NCBI GenBank assembly: GCA_027886185.1 | Contig: WOAB01000723.1 | Location: 1,116,001-1,180,000, forward strand | DNA length: 64,000 bases | Origin: Rheum nobile | Taxonomy: Eukaryota > Streptophyta > Magnoliopsida > Caryophyllales > Polygonaceae | Direction: 5' to 3' | Part shown: in pieces, positions 23,642-33,406 of the stretch | Position numbering within the stretch: position 1 is the stretch's first letter | How the letters are laid out: each line of letters opens with the position of its first letter | The notes under the pieces: model-generated | Told to the model about the DNA's origin: nothing | Seen by the model: only the letters and a program-made list of their open reading frames with translations | Databases searched by the model: none | Program-made: the position numbers and the translations under genes

Positions 23642-23716
23642 TGGCGCCGTTGCCGGGGATCGAACTCGGGTCACCCGCGTGACAGGCGGGAATACTTACC
23701 ACTATACTACAACGAC
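23642..23716 (-). other. Full-length tRNA-Asp(GTC) sequence including CCA, embedded as a retroelement primer copy
   Basis: On the minus strand the 75 bases form a cloverleaf starting GTCGTTGTAGTATAGTGG. The anticodon loop is CTGTCAC within CCCGCCTGTCACGCGGG, the T arm contains GTTCGATCC, and the acceptor strand CAACGGC is followed by discriminator G and CCA. Plant nuclear tRNA genes do not normally encode CCA, so this looks like a copy of mature tRNA. Its first 18 bases on the plus strand are exactly the Athila-type primer site. I find one T-arm change (GAGTTCG for the usual GGGTTCG), which would weaken the stem and the internal B box. I do not call it a functional tRNA gene. Confidence 0.9.
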
Positions 23717-23724
23717 GCCAAATT

Positions 23725-25155
23725 TGATAACAGGTTTTTGTCGTGTGAAAAACTGCTATGCAAAATATCCAAACAAACCTTAAACCGTAGTCCTAGGTAA
23801 GTAAAGGTCGAATTCACAGGGAGGCGAATTCTATCTAATTATGCAATTCGTATGTCAAACTAAAGTAACCAAATGGGGGTTTTTCTTTGTTTAATTAATC
23901 TAAGCATGCAAAGGCAAGAATAAACTAAAGATGAATGAATTCAGTAATGGGGAAAAACACTTAGTCAAACAACATCCACTATTCGTATGACAAGTTGATC
24001 ATAGATACTCATTCAAAATCTCATGCAATGGTAATTCCAATTCCTTTTCAGATATAACTAATAGCACAACCACATACTATTAGCACTAACTAATTAAACA
24101 ACCCTGAAACTATCAAGATTTAGTTTAACAGCAGCCTTACGGATAGGAATATAGTTGGATACAATTCTAGCATAAAACAACCAGCCTTTATCCTAGAATG
24201 TAAATCAATTCTCTTCTGCATAAGACTAGCACAACCAGTTACTAGCACGATGCAGTTGCTACTCTGAAATAGATATGCTCAACCAGTAACAATCTAGATC
24301 TAGCAATCAATCAATAACAACAAACCCTAGATGCGTCCAAATAGAGATTATCAATATCAATCATAAACAACTTAAGCAAGAGAAAGATAAAAACCATGCA
24401 ATAGATTAAGAACAAGAATCTCACAACTTAATCCAAACGAAAGCTTCAGCGTCTGACTAAGCCAGGGAGGCTTAGTTCTTCATAACGTAGAAAAGAGAAT
24501 TAGGGTTCCAAGAGATGATCCAGCCTCCTCAAACAAGCATTTTCTCTACCCTCATATACTAAAGGAAATAAATTCTGGAATTAACCTAAAACGAAAGTAA
24601 TAAAATAATAATAAAAATAATTAAAGGAAATTGGGAATTAATCCCGTCTTCGGCAAAGCCTCTCGTTCTCCAGCTGCTCGCATCACGTGATGGCACAGCA
24701 CATCAATTTCGGCAGACATCACGGCTTCAACAAAGCACCAGCGAAGCATCACGTGATGGCCCACTCCATCTCGGCCCAATTCCAATTCAGCCCATGCCCG
24801 GCCGATGTCATGGATGACATCACCCTCCAATCTTCAGCTTCAATTCACGCGAAAGCAAATTCGCTTTCCTTTACGCGGCATTTCACGTGGGCCACGCCTT
24901 CAATTGGGCCTCTTCCAGCATGCTTCTTCTCGGCCCATCTTCAGGAAACACATGCCCGCTTTCAGCTTGTACGTGGGCCTTTATTTACTTGGGCCTAATT
25001 TCATCCAATTCGATCCCGGCAATCACGTGGCTTTTAATTAATTACCAAACTTCGCCCCCACACGCCATGCACATGAATGTGTCTAAATCTACCCAAATGA
25101 CACCAATAAAACCTCTAATGACTCTTACTTAAGTCCTACAAAGTAGTGCTTATCA
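23725..25155 (-). repeat. Athila-1 LTR, inverted copy (1431 bp)
   Basis: This is the reverse complement of 22208-23638 with few differences. Read on the minus strand it ends TTATCA, then AATTTGGC (the first four primer-site bases, with one extra T) fused directly to the tRNA 5' base at 23716. Confidence 0.92.
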
Positions 25156-26755
25156 AACCACCCAATGCTTAGACCTTTGCTCGTCCTCGAGTAAACTAAT
25201 AAAGAGTCTACTCCTCCAATGCAGCATCCAAGGTCTCAGGAAGCATATCCTCCAACTAAGAGTCACCTAACCCATGCCAAAGCTCCTGGTACCAATCTCA
25301 TTCACAACACATCCACAACTCAACAAGCTTAAGGGCAAGCAGAGTACTTCCCCCAAGCTTAACCCGGACATCCAAAAGTGTGAGTAACCTCTAATCCTAG
25401 CCTCCATCTATTATTCCTTATGTCTCCCAGAGTGACCTACCCGACAATCCTTCTTTGTCTCCTCTTCTTATGACGCCTCGCCAAGAATAATGAGAAATCC
25501 TAAAATCACTCTTCTTCTTTTCGCTCATTTTGCCAAGGCGTCCTTTCGGGTTTTCACCAAGCCACTCATTTCATTTTCCAATAGATGTACTCACATAAGC
25601 TCACGTCACTCTTGACCTCATATTACCCCAGCCTAATGCTGGTCCAAGCCACCTGCTTATTACCTAGGCCGCCCTTTCGGGTTTTCGACCTATCCTAGGA
25701 TTTTTTATGATAGCCTTTTTTCAAATTTTTTTGGCTCTTTTCATTTTTTTTCATTTTTCTCCTCAGCAGCGTAGTAAGTATAAAACCTCACCCCATGCTT
25801 AAACATTGCATTGTCCTCAATGTAATGAAAGACAAAAGAATAAAGCACAGGGAAAAGCAAAAAATAACTCACAACGTTGTCGAGTTGGCTTGGACACTTC
25901 CTTGTTGCTGGCGGTGTACTCATGAAAGCTCATATCCAGGATGTCTGGCATCAACGACATTATCTTCATCTACCGTACAACCATAAGAAACCACTGGTGA
26001 GTAGTGGCAATACAGGAACTCAGGGCGGCACGGCCAACTTGTACCATACAACCAAAAGGAACCACTCTCGTGAATAGTGGTCAATCAAGGGAACGGGGTT
26101 GCATGGCCTTCAAAAATGGGCCCAGATGTCATCGTGGTTGGGCCCTGGTGTACCTCCTCTCCAGCTGTCGACTGCAGGGCCATCATCGTTGCCAAGTAAA
26201 AGTAGGGTGAATGTAATCTTCCGTTAGCAACATGATGCGCACCTCTCCGTGGAGTTATTATTTTTTTTATTTTATTTTTATTTTTTGACTTTTCTCCCCG
26301 TTTAAGGTCTTTTCGGGGTATCTTATTTTCGTCTTTTGCTCCCCGTTTAAGGTTTTTTCGGGGCCCATTTTTTTCAAATTTTTTTTTTTGATTTTTTTTT
26401 TAATTTTTTTTTTTATTATTTTTTTTTTTTTTTTTTTACCTGCGAAAATGCGGCGGTCGCCGTGAGGGGTGCGGCGGTCGCCGTAATTGCGGCGGTCGCC
26501 GTTTTTAGGTCGTGGCCAACTTTCTTGGCGAGGCAATTGCGGCGGTCGCCGTAAGGTTGGCGCCGGACGCCGTGAACACCATTTTCATTTTTTCGCGTTT
26601 CCTGCAGGTTAGTTCGACACAGAAAAGAAAAACTAAAAGGAAAAACAAAAGAAAAGACTAAGGGAAAGGGAAAGGGAAATAAACTAACTAACCTCGGGTT
26701 GCCTCCCGAGTAGCGCCTTAGTTAATGTCGTGGCTCGACATAGTGCTCAACCTCT
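25156..26755 (-). other. Athila-1 3' untranslated internal region
   Basis: It runs from a purine-rich tract next to the LTR (minus strand GCATTGGGTGGTT) to the ORF. It is non-coding and T-rich, and alignable with 30987-32386 of Athila-2 (shared TGCTCGTCCTCGAGTAA and CCCTTTCGGGTTTTC segments). It includes a poly-T stretch (26370-26437) and four copies of the GC dyad (26452-26461, 26473-26482, 26491-26500, 26541-26550). Confidence 0.75.
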
Positions 26756-27541
26756 TCAACTCGGGTTGCTCCTATCACTTAAACTCCTGAGGTCTATATC
26801 AGGGGGATGCCGCTTTGTGTACTCCCTGTAGAGATTTTCCCCCATGCTTGTGTACTTCATGATGGTTGGACCGTTGTTCATATCTATGAATGCACTTGAC
26901 ATCTTCAGAAATGGCCTACCCAACATCTCAGGGCCTGCATGTTTGTTTTGCCCCACATCCAGCATGTAAAAATTCACCACCTGAATCAAGTACTCTCTCT
27001 TGTGCTTCCCGTTTGGTTTCTTCTTTATATTGCTCTGCGCCCTTAAAAACTCTGTGTAGCGAGGGATACTGTTTGTCAATGTGACCAAAGGAACGGTTTC
27101 TGCGCAGTTACGGAAGGCCTCATAGATTTCATTGTTGTTCTTCAGCCTTCGAGTATCTTGTAATGCCTCAGGGAAGGGTGTAACGGGTTGCAGCGCAACG
27201 AGCGGGGAGGAGTTTAGACGCACATACTCATCATAGGCAGCCTCAAGAGGGTCGGGGGCTGCCGGGGCATTTTCGAGAGGAACGAGGGTCGCAGGATCGT
27301 TTTCGCGATCACGACTCTCCTCCTCTTGGTCGCTGAATTCCTCCAGTCCCATAAAATACTCTTCTTCAGAAAGCACAACGCGGTCCAAAATATCGTCTGG
27401 AATACCCATCTCCTCAGTGGGTGAATCGAGGTCGAGGTATACCTCCCACGGTCTTGGGTTCTCTTCTGCAGATATCTCGTTGTATTCTGCACCCGTCTCA
27501 CAAATTTGTTCCTCCCTGTCACCTAAGGGGGTGACATGCAA
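26756..27541 (-). pseudogene. Athila-1 gag-pro remnant ORF (261 aa)
   Basis: This open frame is derived from the gag-protease junction of an Athila-type element. Its middle part (PFPEALQDTRRLKNNNEIYE, then SIPRYTEFLRAQ) aligns with the protease ORF of Athila-2. It then jumps to YMLDVGQNKHAGPEMLGRPF, which matches the C-terminal half of that protease. The ~90 residues in between, including the catalytic Asp region, are missing. The frame is still open but cannot encode an active protease. Confidence 0.8.
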
Positions 27542-27697
27542 CTGCTCAGTACTTTATAGGGTCAACGAGAAGACATTCTCTTCCTGGTGCACCATTGGGT
27601 GAGATAGTGGTTCTGCCGACGTCATGGACTCCACCCTGCTCAATGCTTGCACCATTTGCTCCGTCTGCCTCTCAATGATCTGGATATTGGACTTTAT

Positions 27698-27904
27698 TTA
27701 TTGTTCAAGTTGGATCGTGTTCTGTTTGAAAGATCGAAACATGTCCTCCAATGACATGGAGGGACTTGGATTGTGCCCATAACTCGAATTAGGGTGATCT
27801 CTCCACCCTGGAGTGTATGCGTATGAGTATGGGTCATATTGCGGCTCCTGATGGAAGTGGGGAAATCTATCCATCTCTGTAACAAAATCAAAAAGGAAAA
27901 ACAA
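27698..27904 (-). pseudogene. Athila-1 gag C-terminal fragment
   Basis: A short frame contains YDPYSYAYTPGWRDHPNSSY, matching the YDPYSNTYNPGWRDHPNMRY region after the zinc knuckle of the Athila-2 gag. The capsid domain and knuckle are deleted. Confidence 0.75.
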
Positions 27905-27986
27905 AAATCAATAGCACGGGTGTGGACCGTAAGATAGGTCCACACAATAGTTGACACACAAATCGCACACAAAATAGATTATTGCC

Positions 27987-28004
27987 TCCCCGGCAACGGC
28001 GCCA
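27987..28004 (-). other. Athila-1 primer binding site (tRNA-Asp)
   Basis: The minus strand reads TGGCGCCGTTGCCGGGGA, 18 bases complementary to the 3' end of tRNA-Asp, next to the partial LTR. Here the match stops after 18 bases, as expected for a normal reverse-transcription product. At 23642 it continues through the whole tRNA. Confidence 0.92.
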
Positions 28005-28007
28005 ATT

Positions 28008-28306
28008 TGATAACAGGCTTTTGTCGTGTGAAAAACTGCTATGCAAAATATCCAAACAAACCTTAAACCGTAGTCCTAGGTAAGTACAGGTCGAATCCAC
28101 AGGGAGGCGAATTCTATCTTAATATGCTTAGATTAATTAAACAAACAAAAACCCCCCTTTGGTTACTTTAGTTTGACATACAAATTGCATATTAAGATAG
28201 AATTCGCCTCCATGTGGATTCGACCTGTACTTACCTAGGACTACGGTTTAAGGTTTGTTTGGATATTTTGCATAGCAGTTTTTCACACGACAAAAGCCTG
28301 TTATCA
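28008..28306. repeat. Snap-back palindrome at the right end of Athila-1
   Basis: The 120-bp arms 28008-28127 and 28187-28306 are near-perfect reverse complements separated by 59 bp. Loop plus right arm equal the last ~180 bp of the LTR in plus orientation. The left arm is the last 120 bp inverted. The fold-back junction has the short homology ATGC. Confidence 0.9.
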
Positions 28307-28830
28307 CACTCCTATAAATACAACTCGTCTAAAACACAATCGTAACAAGACGCAATATATTTCTAAACATGGTAACAAGAAGATATTAAATGATTTGAAG
28401 AATATTATCTTAACCGCCTAGATTATCTAAGGAAGGAATTCCTAAGATAACATAATCGGTAAAGGATAAGATCTTCTCTCTCCAAATATATTATCTTAGG
28501 AAAGATTTCCTAAGATAACGCATTCAGAATCTCTCTCCACATCTTCTCTTCGGCGAGATCCTTCCAGCCGAAATCCTTCTTCCTTAACCGCATGATCTTC
28601 AAAGATAATCTTCATAATCTTCACGTTGAATATCCTTCACTCCATTCGCAGCTTGATTGATGTCCGTCATTGATGTTCCTTGAGAGATAACAAAGCATGT
28701 AGAGAAAGCTTTGTTCCCTCTATAATATTTCGCTGCTTATGGTTCCCTGTGACAACTGTTTTGTTCCTGAAACACTTAGTTATTAGATTAGTTGAATGTT
28801 TGTTACCATCAAAACCTAAGGAATTCAATA
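28307..28830 (-). repeat. copia-m 3' LTR, proximal part
   Basis: It continues the copia LTR after Athila-1 and ends GGAATTCAATA next to the polypurine tract (CTCCCTTTTTGATGG on the plus strand). The LTR start reads TATTGAATTC instead of TGTTGAATTC, a point change. Confidence 0.88.
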
Positions 28831-29599
28831 AATTCTCCCTTTTTGATGGTGACAAACATCCTTGACAATAAAGCATACATATGAGATAAAGACAGTTGTA
28901 TCAAGAATGTATCGAGAAAGTTTCCACACTTGGACACAATAGTTCCCCCTTAGTCTAGCAACATATGAAACCATGTTTTGTTCCCCCTCAACTAAAGCTA
29001 CCAGTCATTTTCCCCCTTTTGGCATCATCAAAAACAAAAGTAAATAGCGAAAGGAAAATGAGCACGGCAAGATAAACAAACAACTCTCTTTGCATTAGAT
29101 TGAACCACACAACCATGGACCACATGCAAAGACAACAACGAAATACGCAAAGATATCACATATGATTAACATGCCAATCAAGACAAACATGAGAAACAGA
29201 AACAAAGAAAGACAAGGCAGTGAGGGGATAGATGTGCTGGGAACAAAAGAGGGATTGGTTAGCCAGAGAAAGACGAATCAAGACCACTAGTGCCTGCAAA
29301 GGGAGCCGAAATATGAATAGCAATTTAAGCATGCACTTACTCCATAAGACACCTTTGTTGTTCTGCCAACATAGATATTGCGCGAGACAAACTCCTCACG
29401 GTCCTTCGCAGATCAAGTTCATCTTTTTGTTCCCCCTCAGAGTCTGCACCGTCAGACTCTTCCTCATCCATATCAGCTTCCACCTCATGTTCAACCTTGA
29501 CCCAGCCAACACCTTCTTGCAACACAAACTACTTCTTGTGGAGGTTACGAGTATCCAACCGCCAGTAGAAGAAAGATCCATTGGTCCCCTCTTTGTATA
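28831..29599 (-). pseudogene. copia-m polypurine/3' region and env-like ORF C-terminal remnant
   Basis: Purine-rich tracts (as plus-strand TTCCCCCT repeats) lie at 28831-29010. A minus-strand frame at 29337-29594 encodes the end of the env-like ORF. It includes FVLQEGVGWVKVE, aligning with FVLKEGVGWVKVE near the end of the copia-1 ORF (5782), followed by an acidic tail. Athila-2 is inserted upstream, and the rest of the ORF is not found beyond 36335. Confidence 0.72.
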
Positions 29600-30986
29600 T
29601 GACAGCAGGTTTTAGTCGTATCACCTGATCAAAATAATCCTAAACAAACCTAAACTAGTAGAATAGGCAAGTAAGGGTCGAATCCCACAGGGAGGAGTTG
29701 TCTTTCTTTATGTAAGATTGCATGCAATAGTAACAAAGGGGGGTTTTGGTTGATTGTTGGCAAACAAGTAAACAAATAAACAAAAGCAAAGGGTTTCAAT
29801 CAATTAAGAGAAAACACTTAGCCAAACAAATATCCACCACTCATATGATTGATTGGTCCTAGGTTATCTCTATTCCTTCCTTTCATTATTCATGTCCCTA
29901 TTCTGAATTAGTTACCAGTCCTACCAGTCCAGGCAACCCTAACTATTAAACAATCCCTACCAACCTTCAAGATTTAATTCAATAGAAGCAAGAAGCATAG
30001 GAATTAACCAGGATACATGCAACACCACGACCCGCAGTATTTAACATATAATCAAATCTCTTTCATAATAAACTAGTCCTACCAGTCCTAGAATATCATG
30101 GATGCTACAACGGATAAGGAATCTCAACCCAAAATATCCAAACTCTAGCAATAGACAATTACTAATATCAACTAGGTGATCAATCCAGTCAAATCAATAA
30201 TAATCAATAGGAATATGCTCAAGAGAAAAGATATAATCCAAAGGAATAGGAAATAGAATTATAACCTCACAATCAAATCATACGAAAGGCTTCAATTGTC
30301 GGACTAAGAAAAAGGGTGCTTAGCTCCTCATAGTTCTTGGAAACACATAAACTTCAAAAGAAAACGTGCTGAATGCTAAAACGTGATTAATACTCTAGAT
30401 GATGAATGGAGGCTATGGAACTAGGTTTAAATAACCTAGAAACCAAAACCTAAAGTAAAAAGATAACAAAAACCTAATCCTAAAAGGAAAATAATATAAA
30501 GTACGAAATAAGAAAAGAAAAGAAAATCGGAAAATAATGTAAAGAAACTTCGGATGAAAATCTCCGCAAGGTCGCTGCCGTGTGGTTCCGCGATCGCGGA
30601 AGGAATTCCGCGGTCGCGGAAATTTCAACTTTGCTCTCGACTTGTGCTCGCTGGGGGATTTTCCGCGGGCGCGGCAGATAATCCGCGGAAAATGGACTTT
30701 TCTGCTCCGCTGCTTCGACTTTGCCACGATCGCCCTCTCTTCACCCGCGGTCGCGGCTACGCCCTTCTTCTCACTTCGTGTGGCTTCTTCCTTCTATCTT
30801 CCTTGGTCTCCTCAGGTGGTCTACTCCTCGTCTTCTGGATGTCTTCATTTAAGCTTCTCCAGACCACCAAATCCACACTTCTACTTCTCAACTCCAATCT
30901 CCATAGTTGTGCTCTAAACCCATACAAATGGCACCCAAAACACCGATAACAACTCCTAGATAAGCACTACAAAATAGTGTTGATCA
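29600..30986 (-). repeat. Athila-2 3' LTR
   Basis: On the minus strand it starts TGATCAACACTATTTTG. It contains GC dyads at 30589-30745 (for example CCGCGGTCGCGG at 30608-30619 on the plus strand). One dyad has collapsed relative to the 5' LTR (30680 region against 36025-36036). Confidence 0.9.
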
Positions 30987-32386
30987 AACTCCCCCATGCT
31001 TAAACCCTGCTCGTCCTCGAGTAAGCTAATGTAAACCTACTCCTCCAATCAAATCCTCAAGGTCTCAGGAAGCACAGAAAAATCCTCTCCACTAAGAATT
31101 GCACCTAACATGAAGCTCCAAGGCACCAACACAATAAGCTCAACACAACATACACATAATACAACACCACACAAACCAAAGCTAAAAGAAAAGCAGAGTA
31201 CTTCCCCCAAGCTTATCCCAAACACCATAGAGTGAATAAAAATCTAATCCTAATCTCCCATCTATCTTATTTTGCCTCCCAGAGTGACCTACCCGAATCC
31301 TCCTTATATCACCACTTCTTATGTCACCACGCTAGGAAAAATGATGATTCCTAAAAATCACTTTTCTTCTTTTCACTCATTTTGCCAAGGCGCCCTTTCG
31401 GGTTTTCACCAAGCCACTCATTTCATTTTTTAAATAGATGGGCTCACATATACTCACATCACTCTTGACCAATTATTACCCCAGCCTAATGTTGGTCCAA
31501 GTCACCTGCTTATTACCTAAGCCGCCCTTTCGGGTTTTCGACTTATCCCTGGATTTCTATTTTTGCCTTTTTTCAATTTTTTGGCTTTTTCTTTATATTT
31601 TTCTTTTCTTTTCTCCTCAACGACATAGCAAGTATAGAACCCTCCCCCATGCTTAAACATTGCATTGTCCTCAATGTAATGAAAGACAAAAAGAATAGAA
31701 GCACAGGGAGGGGCAAAAAATAACTCACAAACGTTGCCGAGTTGGCTTGAACACGTACGTTGTTGCTGGCGGTACACTCATATAAGCACAGGTCTCTGGT
31801 GTTGTGTGGGTCTTCTTCAAATCAATAGTCTTCTTCACCATGCAACCAAAGGGGACCACTGTGGTGAGTAGTGGTATAGCAAAGATGTCGGGGTTGCACG
31901 GCCTTCAACGAACACATGGTGGAGTCCAGATGTAATCGTGGTGTGGGCTCTAGTGTTCCTCCTCCTCAGTTGTCAATGGTAGGGCCATCATCGTTGCCAA
32001 ATAATGTGTGGGAATAATGTTTCCTCTGTGACAACATGATGCGCACCGTCTCACCATGGGTAACTCGGACAGTTGGCCTTCGGTAGAACTTTTTTTATCG
32101 AATTTTTTTTTCGGTTTTTTTTTCGGTTTTTTTTTTTGAATTTTTTTTTTTGAGTGCAGGGAAATAGGAGGACTTACATTGGTGTGGTTAACACTGTCTT
32201 CAATATGATTCGGGCCTCCTCCCTGCAGGTTAGTTTAACACGAACACAAAAACAACAGCAAAAACAAAAATAACACACAAATAACTAAAACCTGGAATGA
32301 AAAGACAGGAAAGAGATACATACCTCGGTTTGCCTCCCGGACAGTGCCTTAGTTATTGTCGTGGCTCGACATACTACTCGACCTCC
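30987..32386 (-). other. Athila-2 untranslated region between protease and 3' LTR
   Basis: Non-coding sequence with a purine-rich tract (minus GCATGGGGGAGTT) next to the LTR and T-rich microsatellite-like stretches around 32095-32155. It is homologous to 25156-26755. No pol domain is visible in any frame. Confidence 0.75.
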
Positions 32387-33202
32387 TCAACTTGGTTCGC
32401 TCACCTCCATTGAGCACTCGGGGTTCCCATCTGGAGGGTGTCTCTTAGAATCGTCTATGTTGAATCTGACCCTCTCCCCGTCGAATTCCATTGTGAGCGA
32501 ACCGCTGCTCACGTCAATCTTTATACTCGCCGTATTCATAAACGGCCTTCCTAGCATCATCGGGGCTGCATCCTTGTCCTGCCCCGTGTCCATCACAAAG
32601 AAGTCTGCAGGGAACACCAACTTGTCCACCTCGACTAGCACGTCATGCACCACTCCTTTGGGGTAGACGTAGGAGTTATCCGCCAGTTGGATGACAATCC
32701 TTATTTTCTCTAATGGCCCCAACTCCAAGGACTCGTAGTGTGAGAGAGGCAGCACATTAATGGAGGCATCCAAATCAAGTAAAGCCTTGTCGAACAAGGT
32801 ACCCCCAATCTTGAAGGGAATAGTGAACATCCCTGGATCACTTGCCTTCTTAGGTATCCGCTTTTGCAGCATAGCGGACACATTCTCACTAACCATCACC
32901 TTTTTCTTCTCCTTCACAGCCCTCTTCCTCTTAAGCGTGCAGAGCTCCTTCAAAAATTTAGCGTAGCGAGGAATACTATTAATCAACTTGAGTAAAGGAA
33001 TGTTTACCTCGCAATTGCTAAACGTTTCGAACAACTCCTTATCATTGGCTGGCCTTCTCGTGTCCGCCAGAGCTTCAGGGAAAGGTGCGGGAGGCTTTTC
33101 TGATCCGAGCGGAGGAAAATAGGGGCGTACGTAGTCGTCATAGGGGTCGAAGGGGCGCATCCTGGAGCATTTCTGCGGCCGCGGATTGGGGTCCGCGGTC
33201 AC
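32387..33202 (-). pseudogene. Athila-2 aspartic protease ORF (271 aa)
   Basis: It resembles the retroviral-type aspartic protease of Athila elements. A basic segment is followed by PFKIGGTLFDKALLDLDASI, where family members usually have DLGAS, so the active-site Gly is Asp here. The flap/C-terminal part is FVMDTGQDKDAAPMMLGRPF. The frame is the same as gag upstream (33407-34798). A single TGA at 33407-33409 and ~200 bp of GC-dyad-rich linker lie between them. The altered active site suggests it is inactive. Confidence 0.82.
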
Positions 33203-33406
33203 GGAAATTGTTCGACCTGATCGATGCCTTCAACACTTTTTCCGCGGTCGCGGATTTCATGCCGCGGTCACGGAAAATGCTCGACCTGTTGCTCCTCCTC
33301 ATCCGCGCTTTTTCCGCGGTCGCGGATTTCCTGTCGCGGATTTGCGCCGATTTCGTCCTTCTCCTCGCCAGTGGTCATGCCGCGGTCGCGGCTCTCGTCT
33401 CCGCGG
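33203..33406 (-). repeat. Athila-2 gag-protease linker with GC dyad array
   Basis: At least seven copies or decayed copies of CCGCGGTCGCGG (plus strand) occur here. Intact ones are 33242-33253, 33314-33325 and 33380-33391. They are separated by unrelated sequence and open in the gag-pro frame, where they encode Pro-Arg-Pro-Arg-type peptides. Confidence 0.85.

Larger units (their letters stand above)
22208..28306 (-). mobile_element. Athila-1: rearranged Athila-like gypsy element with a captured full-length tRNA-Asp and inverted LTRs
   Basis: A 5-bp TSD CACTC lies at 22203-22207 and 28307-28311. On the plus strand the order is a complete LTR (22208-23638, plus orientation), a short spacer, and a 75-nt reverse complement of a whole tRNA-Asp with CCA (23642-23716). 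This is followed by a complete LTR in minus orientation (23725-25155), an internal region in minus orientation (25156-27986) and its primer site (27987-28004). At the end, the last 120 bp of the LTR inverted (28008-28127) are followed by the last ~180 bp of the LTR in plus orientation (28128-28306). The outer ends are therefore a genuine LTR 5' end and a genuine LTR 3' end. That is consistent with integrase-mediated insertion of an already rearranged cDNA. Confidence 0.88.

Noticed and set aside
23642..23716. Functional nuclear tRNA-Asp gene
   Set aside because: It encodes CCA, is fused to LTR primer-site sequence on one side and an inverted LTR on the other, and has a T-arm change that affects the B box.
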